Assembly: GCA_964482235.1 (NCBI GenBank)
Contig: CAYZWU010000030.1
Coordinates: 5,564 to 69,563 of the forward strand
DNA from: CAYZWU01 sp964482235
GTDB lineage: Bacteria > Planctomycetota > B15-G4 > CAYZWU01
Length of the DNA stretch: 64,000 nucleotides
Reading direction: 5' to 3'
In this document: one piece after another, positions 44,032-52,002 of the stretch
Layout of the letters: every line of letters starts with the position of its first letter
How positions within the stretch are numbered: the stretch's first letter is position 1
The notes under the pieces: model-generated
What the model saw: only the letters and a program-made list of their open reading frames with translations
What the model was told of the DNA's origin: nothing
Databases searched by the model: none
Translations under genes and position numbers: made by a program

Positions 44032-44163
44032 CACCCATGAGAGGGCCAGGTGGGTGCATGGAGCGGTCCCGGCTATTAACCCTTACGTTTTACAGTATCA
44101 GCTACCGAAGCTCCGGCCCATCTCCAGGGCCTTCAGGTTGATTTCCACGGTCTTCGGCTTGAC
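44032..44163. repeat. Direct repeat copy B, including the 3' end of intact iorB
   Basis: About 132 bases matching copy A at 42465-42577 in the same orientation. It includes the iorB stop and last 21 codons plus the hairpin beyond them. With copy A it brackets ~1.45 kb that carries one gene. Confidence 0.85.
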
Positions 44164-44670
44164 GTTCTTCTGCAGCGTATCGCGCCAGTTCTCCATGTCG
44201 AAATCGAGATGGTTCGAGAGGACGCCCAGCAGGAGCACATTGACGCTTCTCACGTTTCCCGCCTCGATCGCCATGGCGTTGGCATCGAGAAGGACCGTCT
44301 TCCCGGCCTTCTCCTTGATCCGGTCTTCCAGCTTCTCCGGGTAGGTCTCCTGTCCCGAGGGAAGGAGCTCCATCGTGTTCACGATGGCCACCCCGTCGGG
44401 TTTCAGGAAGTGGAGCCACCTCAGGGCCTCCATCTTCTCGAAGGCGAGGATGAAGTCCGCCCCGCCTTCCTCGATCAGCGGCGAGTGGATCTTCTCGCCG
44501 AACCGGACGTGGCTCACCACCGAGCCGCCGCGCTGGGCCATCCCGTGCACCTCGCTCTTCTTCACGTCATAGCCCTGATCCAGAGCGAGAGCCGAGAGGA
44601 TCTTGCTCGAGAGGAGGATTCCCTGGCCGCCCACACCGCAGATGAAAACGTTGGTCATCTTCTTCGTCAT
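44098..44670 (-). CDS. iorB: Indolepyruvate:ferredoxin oxidoreductase beta subunit
   Basis: 190 residues, normal for the family. NVFICGVGGQGILLSSKIL at the start, SEVHGMAQRGGSVVSHVRFG and LLLGVLSNHL are characteristic of the pyruvate/ketoisovalerate oxidoreductase gamma-type fold. A GAGGAAG SD stands 7 nt before the ATG. With IorA it oxidatively decarboxylates aryl-pyruvates to aryl-acetyl-CoA, reducing ferredoxin. Its 3' end is the junction of the DUF4143 segment; the coding frame is intact. Confidence 0.95.
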   Translation of the reverse strand: MTKKMTNVFICGVGGQGILLSSKILSALALDQGYDVKKSEVHGMAQRGGSVVSHVRFGEKIHSPLIEEGGADFILAFEKMEALRWLHFLKPDGVAIVNTMELLPSGQETYPEKLEDRIKEKAGKTVLLDANAMAIEAGNVRSVNVLLLGVLSNHLDFDMENWRDTLQKNVKPKTVEINLKALEMGRSFGS

Positions 44671-44726
44671 TTTTCTACTTCCTCATTTCATGGCTCGTGG
44701 TCTCTAACAGAAAACACGGCCTCCCG

Positions 44727-46475
44727 TCACTTCCCCTCGAGGGGCTGGATGGCTCCGGTGGGGCAGACCTGGCCGCAGACGTTGCACACGTCCCCGGCGC
44801 AGAGGATCGAGGTGATGTATGATTTCTCCTCCCCTTCCCCGCCGACCTTCGAGATGGCGGGACAGCCGGTCTTGCGGCACATGGCGCAGTTGATGCAGGT
44901 CTCCGCTTCCACGGTGCGGGGGTCCCTGCCGGCCTCGCGGTTGCGCAGGATGCAGGCGCCGCGCACGACGACGAGCGAGGAGACATCCTTCGACGTCTCC
45001 TCCTTGAGCGTCTCGAGAACGGCCTTCACGTCGTAGGCGTCCACCAGGGTGAAGCTCTCGATCCCCACGGCCTTGGCCAGCATCTCGTAGTCGACGGCAA
45101 CGGTTTCCTGGCCGGAGAGGGTCTTCCCGCTGCCGGGATGATCCTGATGTCCGGTCATGGCGGTGATCGAGTTGTCGAGCACGATCACCGTGGAGGTTCC
45201 CTTGTTGTAGGCGAGGTTGATCAGCCCGGTGATTCCCGTGTGGACGAAGGTGGAGTCGCCGATCACGGCCACGGTCTTGCGGCCCTCTTCGGGGTCGAGG
45301 GCTTTCTGCATGCCGTGGGCCGACGTGACGCTGGCACCCATGCAGATGCAGCTGTCCATGCCGTTCAGGGGCGGCAGGGCGCCCAGCGTGTAGCAGCCGA
45401 TGTCGCCCATGGCGTGAAGCCTCAGCTTGCGGATCGCCAAAAAAGCGCTGCGGTGGGGGCAGCCGGAGCAGAGGACAGGGGGGCGGCCCGGGACTTCGGC
45501 CGGGGTGAACTCGGTCCTGCTCTCGGTCAGGCTTTCCCGGACGATCCTCTGGTTCAGCTCGCCGCAGAGCGGAACCTTCGCCTTGCCGACAACGTCGATG
45601 CCGGCCAGCCGGGCGGCCTCCTCGATGAACGGCTCGCCCTCCTCGACCACGTAGACCGTGTCGACCTTGGCGGCGAAGGCCTTGACCTTCTCATCCGGGA
45701 AGGGATAGCACATGCCGAGCTTGAGGAAGGAGGCCCCGGGGAAGGCTTCGCGCGCATACTGGTATGAGATCCCTGAAGCGATGACGCCGATCTTCGTGTC
45801 GGCCATCTCTTCCTTGTTGAGATCGCTCGTCTCCGCGAGCTCCTTCAGCTTGCCGAGCCGCTCCTCAAGGTCCTTGTGGCGGACACGGGCGTTGGCCGGG
45901 ATCAGGACGCGCTTGCGCATGTCCTTCTCGTAGCTTACCTCCTTCGGCTGGACGGGATCGTTCGTTTCCACCGGTGTGAGAGCGTGGCAGAGGCGGGTGC
46001 TCATCCTGAAGAGGATCGGCGTCCCGTACTCCTCGGAGATCTCGAAGGCCCGGACCAGGAGGTCCTTCGATTCCTGCGAATCGGTGGGCTCGATCACGGG
46101 GAGCTTGGCGAACTTGGCGTAGAGCCGGTTGTCCTGCTCGTTCTGCGACGAGTGCATTCCCGGATCGTCGCAGCAGACGATGACCAGCCCGCCGTGGGCG
46201 CCGATGTACGAGGCGCTGAAGAGGGGATCGGCCGCCACGTTGAGCCCCACGTGCTTCATCACCGCCATGCTTCTCTGGCCGGTGAAGGAGGCGCCGAGGG
46301 CGACCTCGACGGCCGCCTTCTCGTTGGGGCACCACTCGGAGTAAACCGTTTCGTACTTCACGAGATTTTCGAGAATCTCCGTGCTGGGTGTGCCGGGATA
46401 GGCGGCTGCAAGCTTGACCCCCGCCTCGAATGCACCCCTGGCAACGGCCTCGTTTCCTGATATGAGTTCTGCCAT
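44727..46475 (-). CDS. iorA: Indolepyruvate:ferredoxin oxidoreductase alpha subunit
   Basis: 582 residues from ATG 46475 (AAAGGTGA upstream). AAAYPGTPSTEILENL opens the pyrimidine-binding domain. The thiamine-diphosphate domain has CSGCPHRSAFLAI, MGDIGCYTLGALPPLNGMDS and VIGDSTFVHTGITGLINLAYN. The C-terminal ferredoxin domain has two clusters, C-I-N-C-A-M-C-R-K-T-G-C and C-A-G-D-V-C-N-V-C-G-Q-V-C-P. The enzyme degrades aromatic amino acids through their 2-oxo acids, or works in reverse for synthesis, under low-oxygen conditions. It ends 56 nt before iorB. Confidence 0.96.
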   Translation of the reverse strand: MAELISGNEAVARGAFEAGVKLAAAYPGTPSTEILENLVKYETVYSEWCPNEKAAVEVALGASFTGQRSMAVMKHVGLNVAADPLFSASYIGAHGGLVIVCCDDPGMHSSQNEQDNRLYAKFAKLPVIEPTDSQESKDLLVRAFEISEEYGTPILFRMSTRLCHALTPVETNDPVQPKEVSYEKDMRKRVLIPANARVRHKDLEERLGKLKELAETSDLNKEEMADTKIGVIASGISYQYAREAFPGASFLKLGMCYPFPDEKVKAFAAKVDTVYVVEEGEPFIEEAARLAGIDVVGKAKVPLCGELNQRIVRESLTESRTEFTPAEVPGRPPVLCSGCPHRSAFLAIRKLRLHAMGDIGCYTLGALPPLNGMDSCICMGASVTSAHGMQKALDPEEGRKTVAVIGDSTFVHTGITGLINLAYNKGTSTVIVLDNSITAMTGHQDHPGSGKTLSGQETVAVDYEMLAKAVGIESFTLVDAYDVKAVLETLKEETSKDVSSLVVVRGACILRNREAGRDPRTVEAETCINCAMCRKTGCPAISKVGGEGEEKSYITSILCAGDVCNVCGQVCPTGAIQPLEGK

Positions 46476-46551
46476 CGTCAATCACCTTTCGATGCTGCCG
46501 AAAAAGTTCGTCCCTTCGAGCCGCTCCGCATGGGCGGCCGGGAAGGGTTTT

Positions 46552-46743
46552 CTAGCGATGATATTTCATGAGATTTTTCCAGGACCGATCATACGTCTTC
46601 TCGCCCTCTTCTGTGAAGAAGCAAGCGGGAATCTCGCCGTTGTCCCTGTGGTTGCGGACACAGAGACAGCAGTTGCCGTGGTTCGGGCACGCAGTGTAGG
46701 TGCACCTGCAGTTCTTGATATTCTCGTTCTGCCTGCATTCCAT
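46552..46743 (-). CDS. Small Cys-rich protein (DUF6485-like)
   Basis: 63 residues from ATG 46743, with GGAG 8 nt upstream. Seven or eight cysteines lie in C-x9-C-x-C-x5-C-x5-C-C-x-C, followed by V-R-N-H-R-D-N-G-E-I-P-A-C-F-F. The pattern matches what I recall of a short conserved family (DUF6485) and suggests metal or Fe-S binding. It lies 14 nt after the PTS IIA-like gene and 76 nt before iorA, so it is probably in the same operon. Function unknown. Confidence 0.75.
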   Translation of the reverse strand: MECRQNENIKNCRCTYTACPNHGNCCLCVRNHRDNGEIPACFFTEEGEKTYDRSWKNLMKYHR

Positions 46744-46757
46744 GAAAAAATCTCCTG

Positions 46758-47261
46758 TCACGTCATCCCGCCGAGAAGGCGGATCACTGCTCCCGGTTCG
46801 CTGATCGCCATGAACCTGTCGAGGATGTCATCCTCCTGGAGAAGCTCACCCAGGTGGCGGTAGATTCTCAGATAGACCTTGTCGTCGTACGGCGGACCCA
46901 CGATGGGAACGAAGACCTGGACGTCCAGGCCGTCGGCGGCGCCGAAGGGAATTCCCTCGCGCGACCGGAGAAAGCCGACCACCGTGCTCTTGGCCTGGAG
47001 CGTCCGGACGTGGGGGATCGCCACGGCATTGCCGATGGCGGTGCAGGCCCGCTTCTCCCGGTTCAGGAGATCGGTGTAGAGCTTGCTGCGATTGCCGACC
47101 CGGCCCGACTCGTAAAGGAGGTCGGAGATCCTGCCGATCACGCTCTCACGGTAGTGGTTCACGATCCGCTTATCCAGAGCCGTTTCCTCCAGTTCGAGAT
47201 CGCGCGGGATATCGAGCTCCAGGTCGATCAGGCTTTCATTGATGTAGCGGGTCAAGCTCAT
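46758..47261 (-). CDS. PTS IIA-like protein (PtsN/fructose type)
   Basis: 167 residues from ATG 47261, which overlaps the stop of the radical SAM gene (ATGA). The EIIA mannitol/fructose/Ntr fold shows LLNREKRACTAIGNAVAIPHVR with H84 as the phosphorylation site, followed by STVVGFLRSREGIPFGAADG and HLGELLQEDDILDRFM. No PTS transporter, HPr or EI gene is in the window, so it may be regulatory like PtsN. Its partners in this operon are unclear. Confidence 0.88.
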   Translation of the reverse strand: MSLTRYINESLIDLELDIPRDLELEETALDKRIVNHYRESVIGRISDLLYESGRVGNRSKLYTDLLNREKRACTAIGNAVAIPHVRTLQAKSTVVGFLRSREGIPFGAADGLDVQVFVPIVGPPYDDKVYLRIYRHLGELLQEDDILDRFMAISEPGAVIRLLGGMT

Positions 47262-48838
47262 GGTGTTTCCGTTCTGGTGGCCCCGCCCCACTGCTTCGCC
47301 GGTCCGGAAAAGCCCTGGTTCGCCTCCTCGAAATCGGAGCGGACCGCCATGACCTGCGTGTAACGGATCGAGTAGTGAAGCTTACCCTCGGTGCAGAACC
47401 TGTCGGAGAGGCGGCGGTCCTCCTCGAGGATCTTCCCGCTGTGGGCGGCCCAGGCCTCGGCGTCGAGCGCCTCCAGGTCGGCAGCGAGCCTGCCGTAGGT
47501 GCCCTCGAGCCCGAAGCCGGCGCGCCCGTTGACGTACCAGTGGAAGCAGCGCCTCAGCTTCTCGATGAAGAGGGAGAGGCCGGGCTCGAAGCGAAGCACG
47601 CTTCCCTCGTAAAAGGTGTCCTTGCCCTCCATCAGCGATCGGTCGACCAGGTTGTGCCTGTCGCAGATCTTCTTGATCTCCGTTCCCGGGAAGGGAAAGA
47701 AGACCGACCAGCGGAACCGTCCGGGACGGACGCGGGCCACGAGGTCGATGGTGGCTTCCAGGTCCTCCCTCTCCTCGAGCGGCAGCCCGATCATCAGGAA
47801 CGCCGACGTGTGAAGCCCCGCCTCCTCGGCCATGGCGAAAGCGTCCACGATCTGCGCGTTCGACATGATCCTGTGGAGCACGTCCCTCCTGATCCGTTCC
47901 GACCCCGATTCGATCCCGAACTTCACGATCATGCAGCCCGCCTCCTTCAGGGCCTCTGCCATGTCCCGGGTGAAGCTTTGCACGTGGGCGTTCACCACGA
48001 AGGGGATTCCGAGTCCCAGCTCCCTGTAGCCGCGGCAGAAGTCGAGGACCGTCTTCTCGTCCAGGGTGAAGAGGTCATCGTCGAAGATGAACGTCCGGAT
48101 CCCCGGATGCCGGGCAGCCAGGTCCCCGGCCTCGCCGAGGACGCGTTCGAGGGGGTACCGCCGCAGGTACGCGGCCGGCTTGACGCCCGCCTCGGTACGG
48201 TAGCGGTTGACGATCTCGTGGTTGAAGCAGTAGGAGCAGCGGAAGGGACATCCCCGCGAGGTGAGGAGCGACATCCAGCCGTTCATCCGGTCGAGCATGT
48301 GGTCGAGGTCGAAGATCTCGAAGTCCTTCGGCGGAAGCGACTCGAGAGACGGGAAGGGGCCCAGGGCGTTCCGCTTGTACTCCCCGTCGCGGAACGCCCA
48401 GATGCCCTGGACCGCCGTCACGTCGGCGTCCTCCTTCATTGCAGCGACCAGGCGCGGCAGGGAGACGTCGCACTCGCCGATGGCAATGAAGTCGAAGATG
48501 CGGTCCGCGGCGATCCCTTCAGGGTCCATGGCCGCGTGCACCCCGCCGATGGCCAGGGGGAAGGAGTACTTCTTTTTGATCTCCCGGGCCAGGGTCAGGG
48601 CGTACTTGTACTGCTGCGACATGACGGAGAAGCAGATCAGGTCGGGATCGAACCGACGGATCTCGGCGAGAAGCTCTTCCGTCGTGGGGAGGTCGTAGAG
48701 AGAGTTGTTCAGGTTGATCAGCCTCGTTTCCGCACCGATATCCTTCAGCGCGCCCGAGAGGGCGGCGATGCCGTGGTTGAAGCCCTCCTGGCTGTTGATA
48801 TTCGGATAGATGAACAGGATTCGAGCCTGGTATTTCAC
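47258..48838 (-). CDS. B12-binding-domain radical SAM protein
   Basis: 526 residues, starting with GTG at 48838 and only a weak SD. Residues ~5-135 form a cobalamin-binding-like Rossmann domain (LIGIGGVHAA-like AIGGVHAAMDPEGI). The radical SAM site is C197-P-F-R-C201-S-Y-C204 in SRGCPFRCSYCFNHEI. FGIESGSERIRRDVL and FLMIGLPLEEREDLEATIDL complete the barrel. The family includes methylases and ring-modifying enzymes acting on lipids, pigments or natural products. The substrate is unknown. First gene of the probable operon that ends with iorB. Confidence 0.9.
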   Translation of the reverse strand: MKYQARILFIYPNINSQEGFNHGIAALSGALKDIGAETRLINLNNSLYDLPTTEELLAEIRRFDPDLICFSVMSQQYKYALTLAREIKKKYSFPLAIGGVHAAMDPEGIAADRIFDFIAIGECDVSLPRLVAAMKEDADVTAVQGIWAFRDGEYKRNALGPFPSLESLPPKDFEIFDLDHMLDRMNGWMSLLTSRGCPFRCSYCFNHEIVNRYRTEAGVKPAAYLRRYPLERVLGEAGDLAARHPGIRTFIFDDDLFTLDEKTVLDFCRGYRELGLGIPFVVNAHVQSFTRDMAEALKEAGCMIVKFGIESGSERIRRDVLHRIMSNAQIVDAFAMAEEAGLHTSAFLMIGLPLEEREDLEATIDLVARVRPGRFRWSVFFPFPGTEIKKICDRHNLVDRSLMEGKDTFYEGSVLRFEPGLSLFIEKLRRCFHWYVNGRAGFGLEGTYGRLAADLEALDAEAWAAHSGKILEEDRRLSDRFCTEGKLHYSIRYTQVMAVRSDFEEANQGFSGPAKQWGGATRTETP

Positions 48839-48985
48839 GAGATTAGATCCATCTTCCGTCGATGCGGTGCTGCCGCTGCTTCCTGCTCCCGGGTCCTTGC
48901 ATCCGAAGCAGACGTTAAAAGTTGAGATATTACTATAAGAGGCAGGGTTTCATCCAGCCGGTATTGATAGATATTTGTGAAATAT

Positions 48986-49014
48986 TTGTTCGAAAAGGGG
49001 ACTGCCCATAGAAT
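48986..49014 (+). promoter_or_regulatory. Candidate promoter of the HEAT-vWA gene
   Basis: TTGTTC (48986-48991), a 17-bp spacer and TAGAAT (49009-49014), 33 nt before the start codon. The surrounding ~100 bases are AT-rich. Confidence 0.5.
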
Positions 49015-49047
49015 ACGATCTCCGAGAAATACGGATGGAGGCTTCTC

Positions 49048-51738
49048 ATGGCAATCTCTGCTTCCCGATCCCTGTTCCTGGTGATCCTGGCTGCTCTGGG
49101 CGCCGGGCTGATCGCTCAGGAGTCGGCCGCCCAGGATTCCGGCCGCGACAAGATCGAGTGCTATACCTGCCGCGACACGGGTCTCGTTCCCTGCGAGGAC
49201 CACAAGGCCTCCGCCGACTGGTGCCGCGACTTCCATTTCTACTGCTCCGAGTGCATGAAGGAGCAGGCCTGCTGCCGGGGCAGGGGTTACAGGCCCTGCG
49301 ATTGCGTCGATCGTGACTGGGAGAACCTGGTTCTCGATCCGGGATACGAGCTGTTCGATGGCGGGATCGAGGCCCGGCAGCCCCTGGTCGAATTCATGAA
49401 GGCCGATCCGATCTATCTGGTGACCGAGCACTTCTTCGTGATGAGCACGCTGGAGGGGATGAAGCTGTCGCCCAACCAGGTGGAGGAGATGTCCGCCGAC
49501 CTGAATCCGATGAAGAAGAACTTCCCCTGGGTCTTCCGGAACCTGCTGAACATCTCGCCCCACGCCATGGCCCATCTCTACGCCCACAGGCTGGAGAAGA
49601 TCTACGAGAAGTACTGCGAGGCCATCGGAGTGACAGTGGAGGAAGACCGGGGCATCCCCTACTCGGGGCGGCTCACCGAGGTCTTTCTCTGCGGCCAGGT
49701 CAAGGAGCAGAAGGCCTGGCAGGCGCGGCACGGCGGGGCATCGCTGACATCGGGGTCGTCGGGAAAGTTCGCCCTGTCGCCGCTCTCGAGCCCAGCCGGC
49801 GGGCGGCATCGCAAGTCGTACGGGCCGAACGTGAGCGGCGACACCAACTTTCACGACGGGGTGATCCACCTGACGTCGCGATGCCTGCTGGAGCGGTTCT
49901 TCTGCCGCCAGGGCGGCAAGTTCCCGCCCGGGTGGCTGAAGGTCGGCTTCCCGCACTGGATGGAGCAGCAGATCCTCAAGCAGTGCAGCTACTACCTGGT
50001 CAACATCGAGGTGAAGGGGCTGAGCGAGGAGTGGGTCGTGTCGGGCTGGGACCGCCGCGCCGTCTCCCTGGCCCGGCGCAGCAACACCGTGACCTTTCCC
50101 GTCCTGTCGAAGAAGGACTTTGCCGATCTGGGTTTCAGGGAGCATGTGCTGGCCTGGAGCTTCGTCGACTTTGTCCTGAGGAACCAGCCCAGGGAGAAGT
50201 TCCGGGATTACTGGGACAACCTCCGGAGCCGGATGCATCCCAGGGACAGCCTGTTGACCGCCTATGACTGGTCCGAGCTCACGCTGGAGAACAACTGGCG
50301 GTGCGATCTCCTCATGCAGGCGAACGAGTTCGAGGACCTGTCGCGGGCCGAGAGGTTCGTGGCCGAGTTCGATCGCGCGCTGCTCCACCCGGACCTGGAG
50401 ACCCGTGCGTCGGCTTCCTACTTCCTCAAGTACAGCAACACCCTTGCCGCAGCCGAGCGTATCCTTCAGGCCTTTCAGGAGAGCGAGGTTGTCGTGCGGG
50501 CATCGGCGCTGGCGGCGCTGAAGGAGTTCGAGAGCGAGGCGGCGCTCCGCTGGGTGGTGGAGAACGGGCTGACCCACGCCTCCGAGCGCGTGAGGCGCAA
50601 CACGGCCATCGCGCTGGGAACGATGCCGGGATTGCTGGAGATCACGCTCCCGCTCCTGCTGAAGCTTCTCGAGGACGGCAAGGCGGCGGCCCGGGCCGGC
50701 GCCGTGCGCGCCCTGGGCGAGCTGCACCCTGACGAGGCCTTCCTGCCCGTGGCCGACATGGCGACGGACAAGAGCCCCGAGGTCAGGGTGGAGTGCGCCC
50801 TCGCGCTCTGGAACTTCCGGGAGGACGGGGCCCTGACCCAGGTGCTGACACTGCTTCGCGACGAGGTGTGGGCCGTGCGTCTCGCCTCGATCCGGTCGCT
50901 TCATTACATCGAGGACAAGCGGATGATCCCCGCTCTCATCGAGCGGCTGCGCGCCGAGACGGGGAGGCTGCGCGAGGATATCCTCGACCTCCTGGTGAAG
51001 AAGACACATCAGGACTACGGCCTCAAGCCGGACCGGTGGACCTGGTGGTGGAACACCTACGGCGGGGACTTCAAGTTCGGCGCCGGCAAGTCCAAGTCGC
51101 AGGAGCACAAGATACGGTACGCCATCCAGTACCACGAGGTGGAGACGTGCTCCAAGAAGTTCATCTTCCTCGTGGATACGTCGAGCAGCATGAACGAGAT
51201 CGTGGCCGTGGAGAAGGTGGGCGGCAAGACCTACGGCAAGGGCGACCTCAACAAGAAGAAGATCAACGTGGCGCAGATCGAGCTGGTCCGTCTCCTGCGC
51301 GAGTTCGACAAGAACATCCTCTTCAACATCATCACCTTCAACGACGAAGTGGGGCAGTGGAAGAAGAACGTCGTGGCCGCATCGGGGGGGCAGAGGAAAC
51401 AGGCCGAGAAGTATGTCTGGGACATCAAGCCGCCCGACAAGGCGGCCACCAACATCTACGACGCCTTGATGATGGCCTTCGACATGGTGGACGCCGGCTT
51501 CGCCAAGCGGAAGTACGAATCCGTGGTGGACACGATGTTCCTCCTGTCCGACGGCCGTCCCACGGCGGGGGCCGTGACGGACGTTGACATGATCCTCCGG
51601 ACGGTGAGGGAGCGTAACCGCGTGCACGGCATCAAGATCCATACCTTTTCCCTGGGCGGCCGGAGCGGCGATCCCTATTTCCTCAAGAAGCTCGCGGAGA
51701 TCACGGGGGGGCAGTACCAGGTAATCCGTGTAAGGTGA
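49048..51738 (+). CDS. Secreted Cys-rich - HEAT repeat - von Willebrand A domain protein
   Basis: 896 residues, GGAGG 6 nt before the ATG. A signal peptide (LFLVILAALGAGLIAQESAAQ) precedes a Cys-rich zinc-ribbon-like segment (~37-85, CYTCRDTGLVPC ... CSECMKEQACC). Residues ~150-430 have IHLTSRCLLERFF and FPHWMEQQI, which look like a gluzincin domain without its metal site. Residues ~445-660 are HEAT-like repeats (VRRNTAIALGTM, ARAGAVRALGEL, VRVECALALWNF). A vWA domain fills the C-terminus: D710-T-S-S-S MIDAS, later DGRPTAGAVTD. It probably binds partners in the periplasm or at the cell surface; the role is unknown. Confidence 0.82.
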   Translation: MAISASRSLFLVILAALGAGLIAQESAAQDSGRDKIECYTCRDTGLVPCEDHKASADWCRDFHFYCSECMKEQACCRGRGYRPCDCVDRDWENLVLDPGYELFDGGIEARQPLVEFMKADPIYLVTEHFFVMSTLEGMKLSPNQVEEMSADLNPMKKNFPWVFRNLLNISPHAMAHLYAHRLEKIYEKYCEAIGVTVEEDRGIPYSGRLTEVFLCGQVKEQKAWQARHGGASLTSGSSGKFALSPLSSPAGGRHRKSYGPNVSGDTNFHDGVIHLTSRCLLERFFCRQGGKFPPGWLKVGFPHWMEQQILKQCSYYLVNIEVKGLSEEWVVSGWDRRAVSLARRSNTVTFPVLSKKDFADLGFREHVLAWSFVDFVLRNQPREKFRDYWDNLRSRMHPRDSLLTAYDWSELTLENNWRCDLLMQANEFEDLSRAERFVAEFDRALLHPDLETRASASYFLKYSNTLAAAERILQAFQESEVVVRASALAALKEFESEAALRWVVENGLTHASERVRRNTAIALGTMPGLLEITLPLLLKLLEDGKAAARAGAVRALGELHPDEAFLPVADMATDKSPEVRVECALALWNFREDGALTQVLTLLRDEVWAVRLASIRSLHYIEDKRMIPALIERLRAETGRLREDILDLLVKKTHQDYGLKPDRWTWWWNTYGGDFKFGAGKSKSQEHKIRYAIQYHEVETCSKKFIFLVDTSSSMNEIVAVEKVGGKTYGKGDLNKKKINVAQIELVRLLREFDKNILFNIITFNDEVGQWKKNVVAASGGQRKQAEKYVWDIKPPDKAATNIYDALMMAFDMVDAGFAKRKYESVVDTMFLLSDGRPTAGAVTDVDMILRTVRERNRVHGIKIHTFSLGGRSGDPYFLKKLAEITGGQYQVIRVR

Positions 51739-52002
51739 TATTTCGGTCTCCTGCTTTTACTCCCGCTCCCCGTAACCTACTTTATACAAGCGGGTTCAGG
51801 ATTGGGAGAGGGGGGCAAGAAACACTTTCTTCTGTCTGATCAATCCGTACTCATTCCAGAATAATCCCTTCTTTGCAATGTAAGAACAGGGGACAGCACC
51901 GCTCTATTCGCCCATTGATTTTTCATCCGGTTTTCAGGGCCTCTCTAACCCGAGCAAAAATGCTGTTGAGGTATTCCTGAGAACGGATCGAGGAGGTGAG
52001 AC

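Noticed and set aside
51739..52002. REP-like element around GGGGACAGC (~51888)
   Set aside because: Only one short imperfect copy (GGGGACTGCCC near 48997) was found elsewhere, with no palindromic unit.
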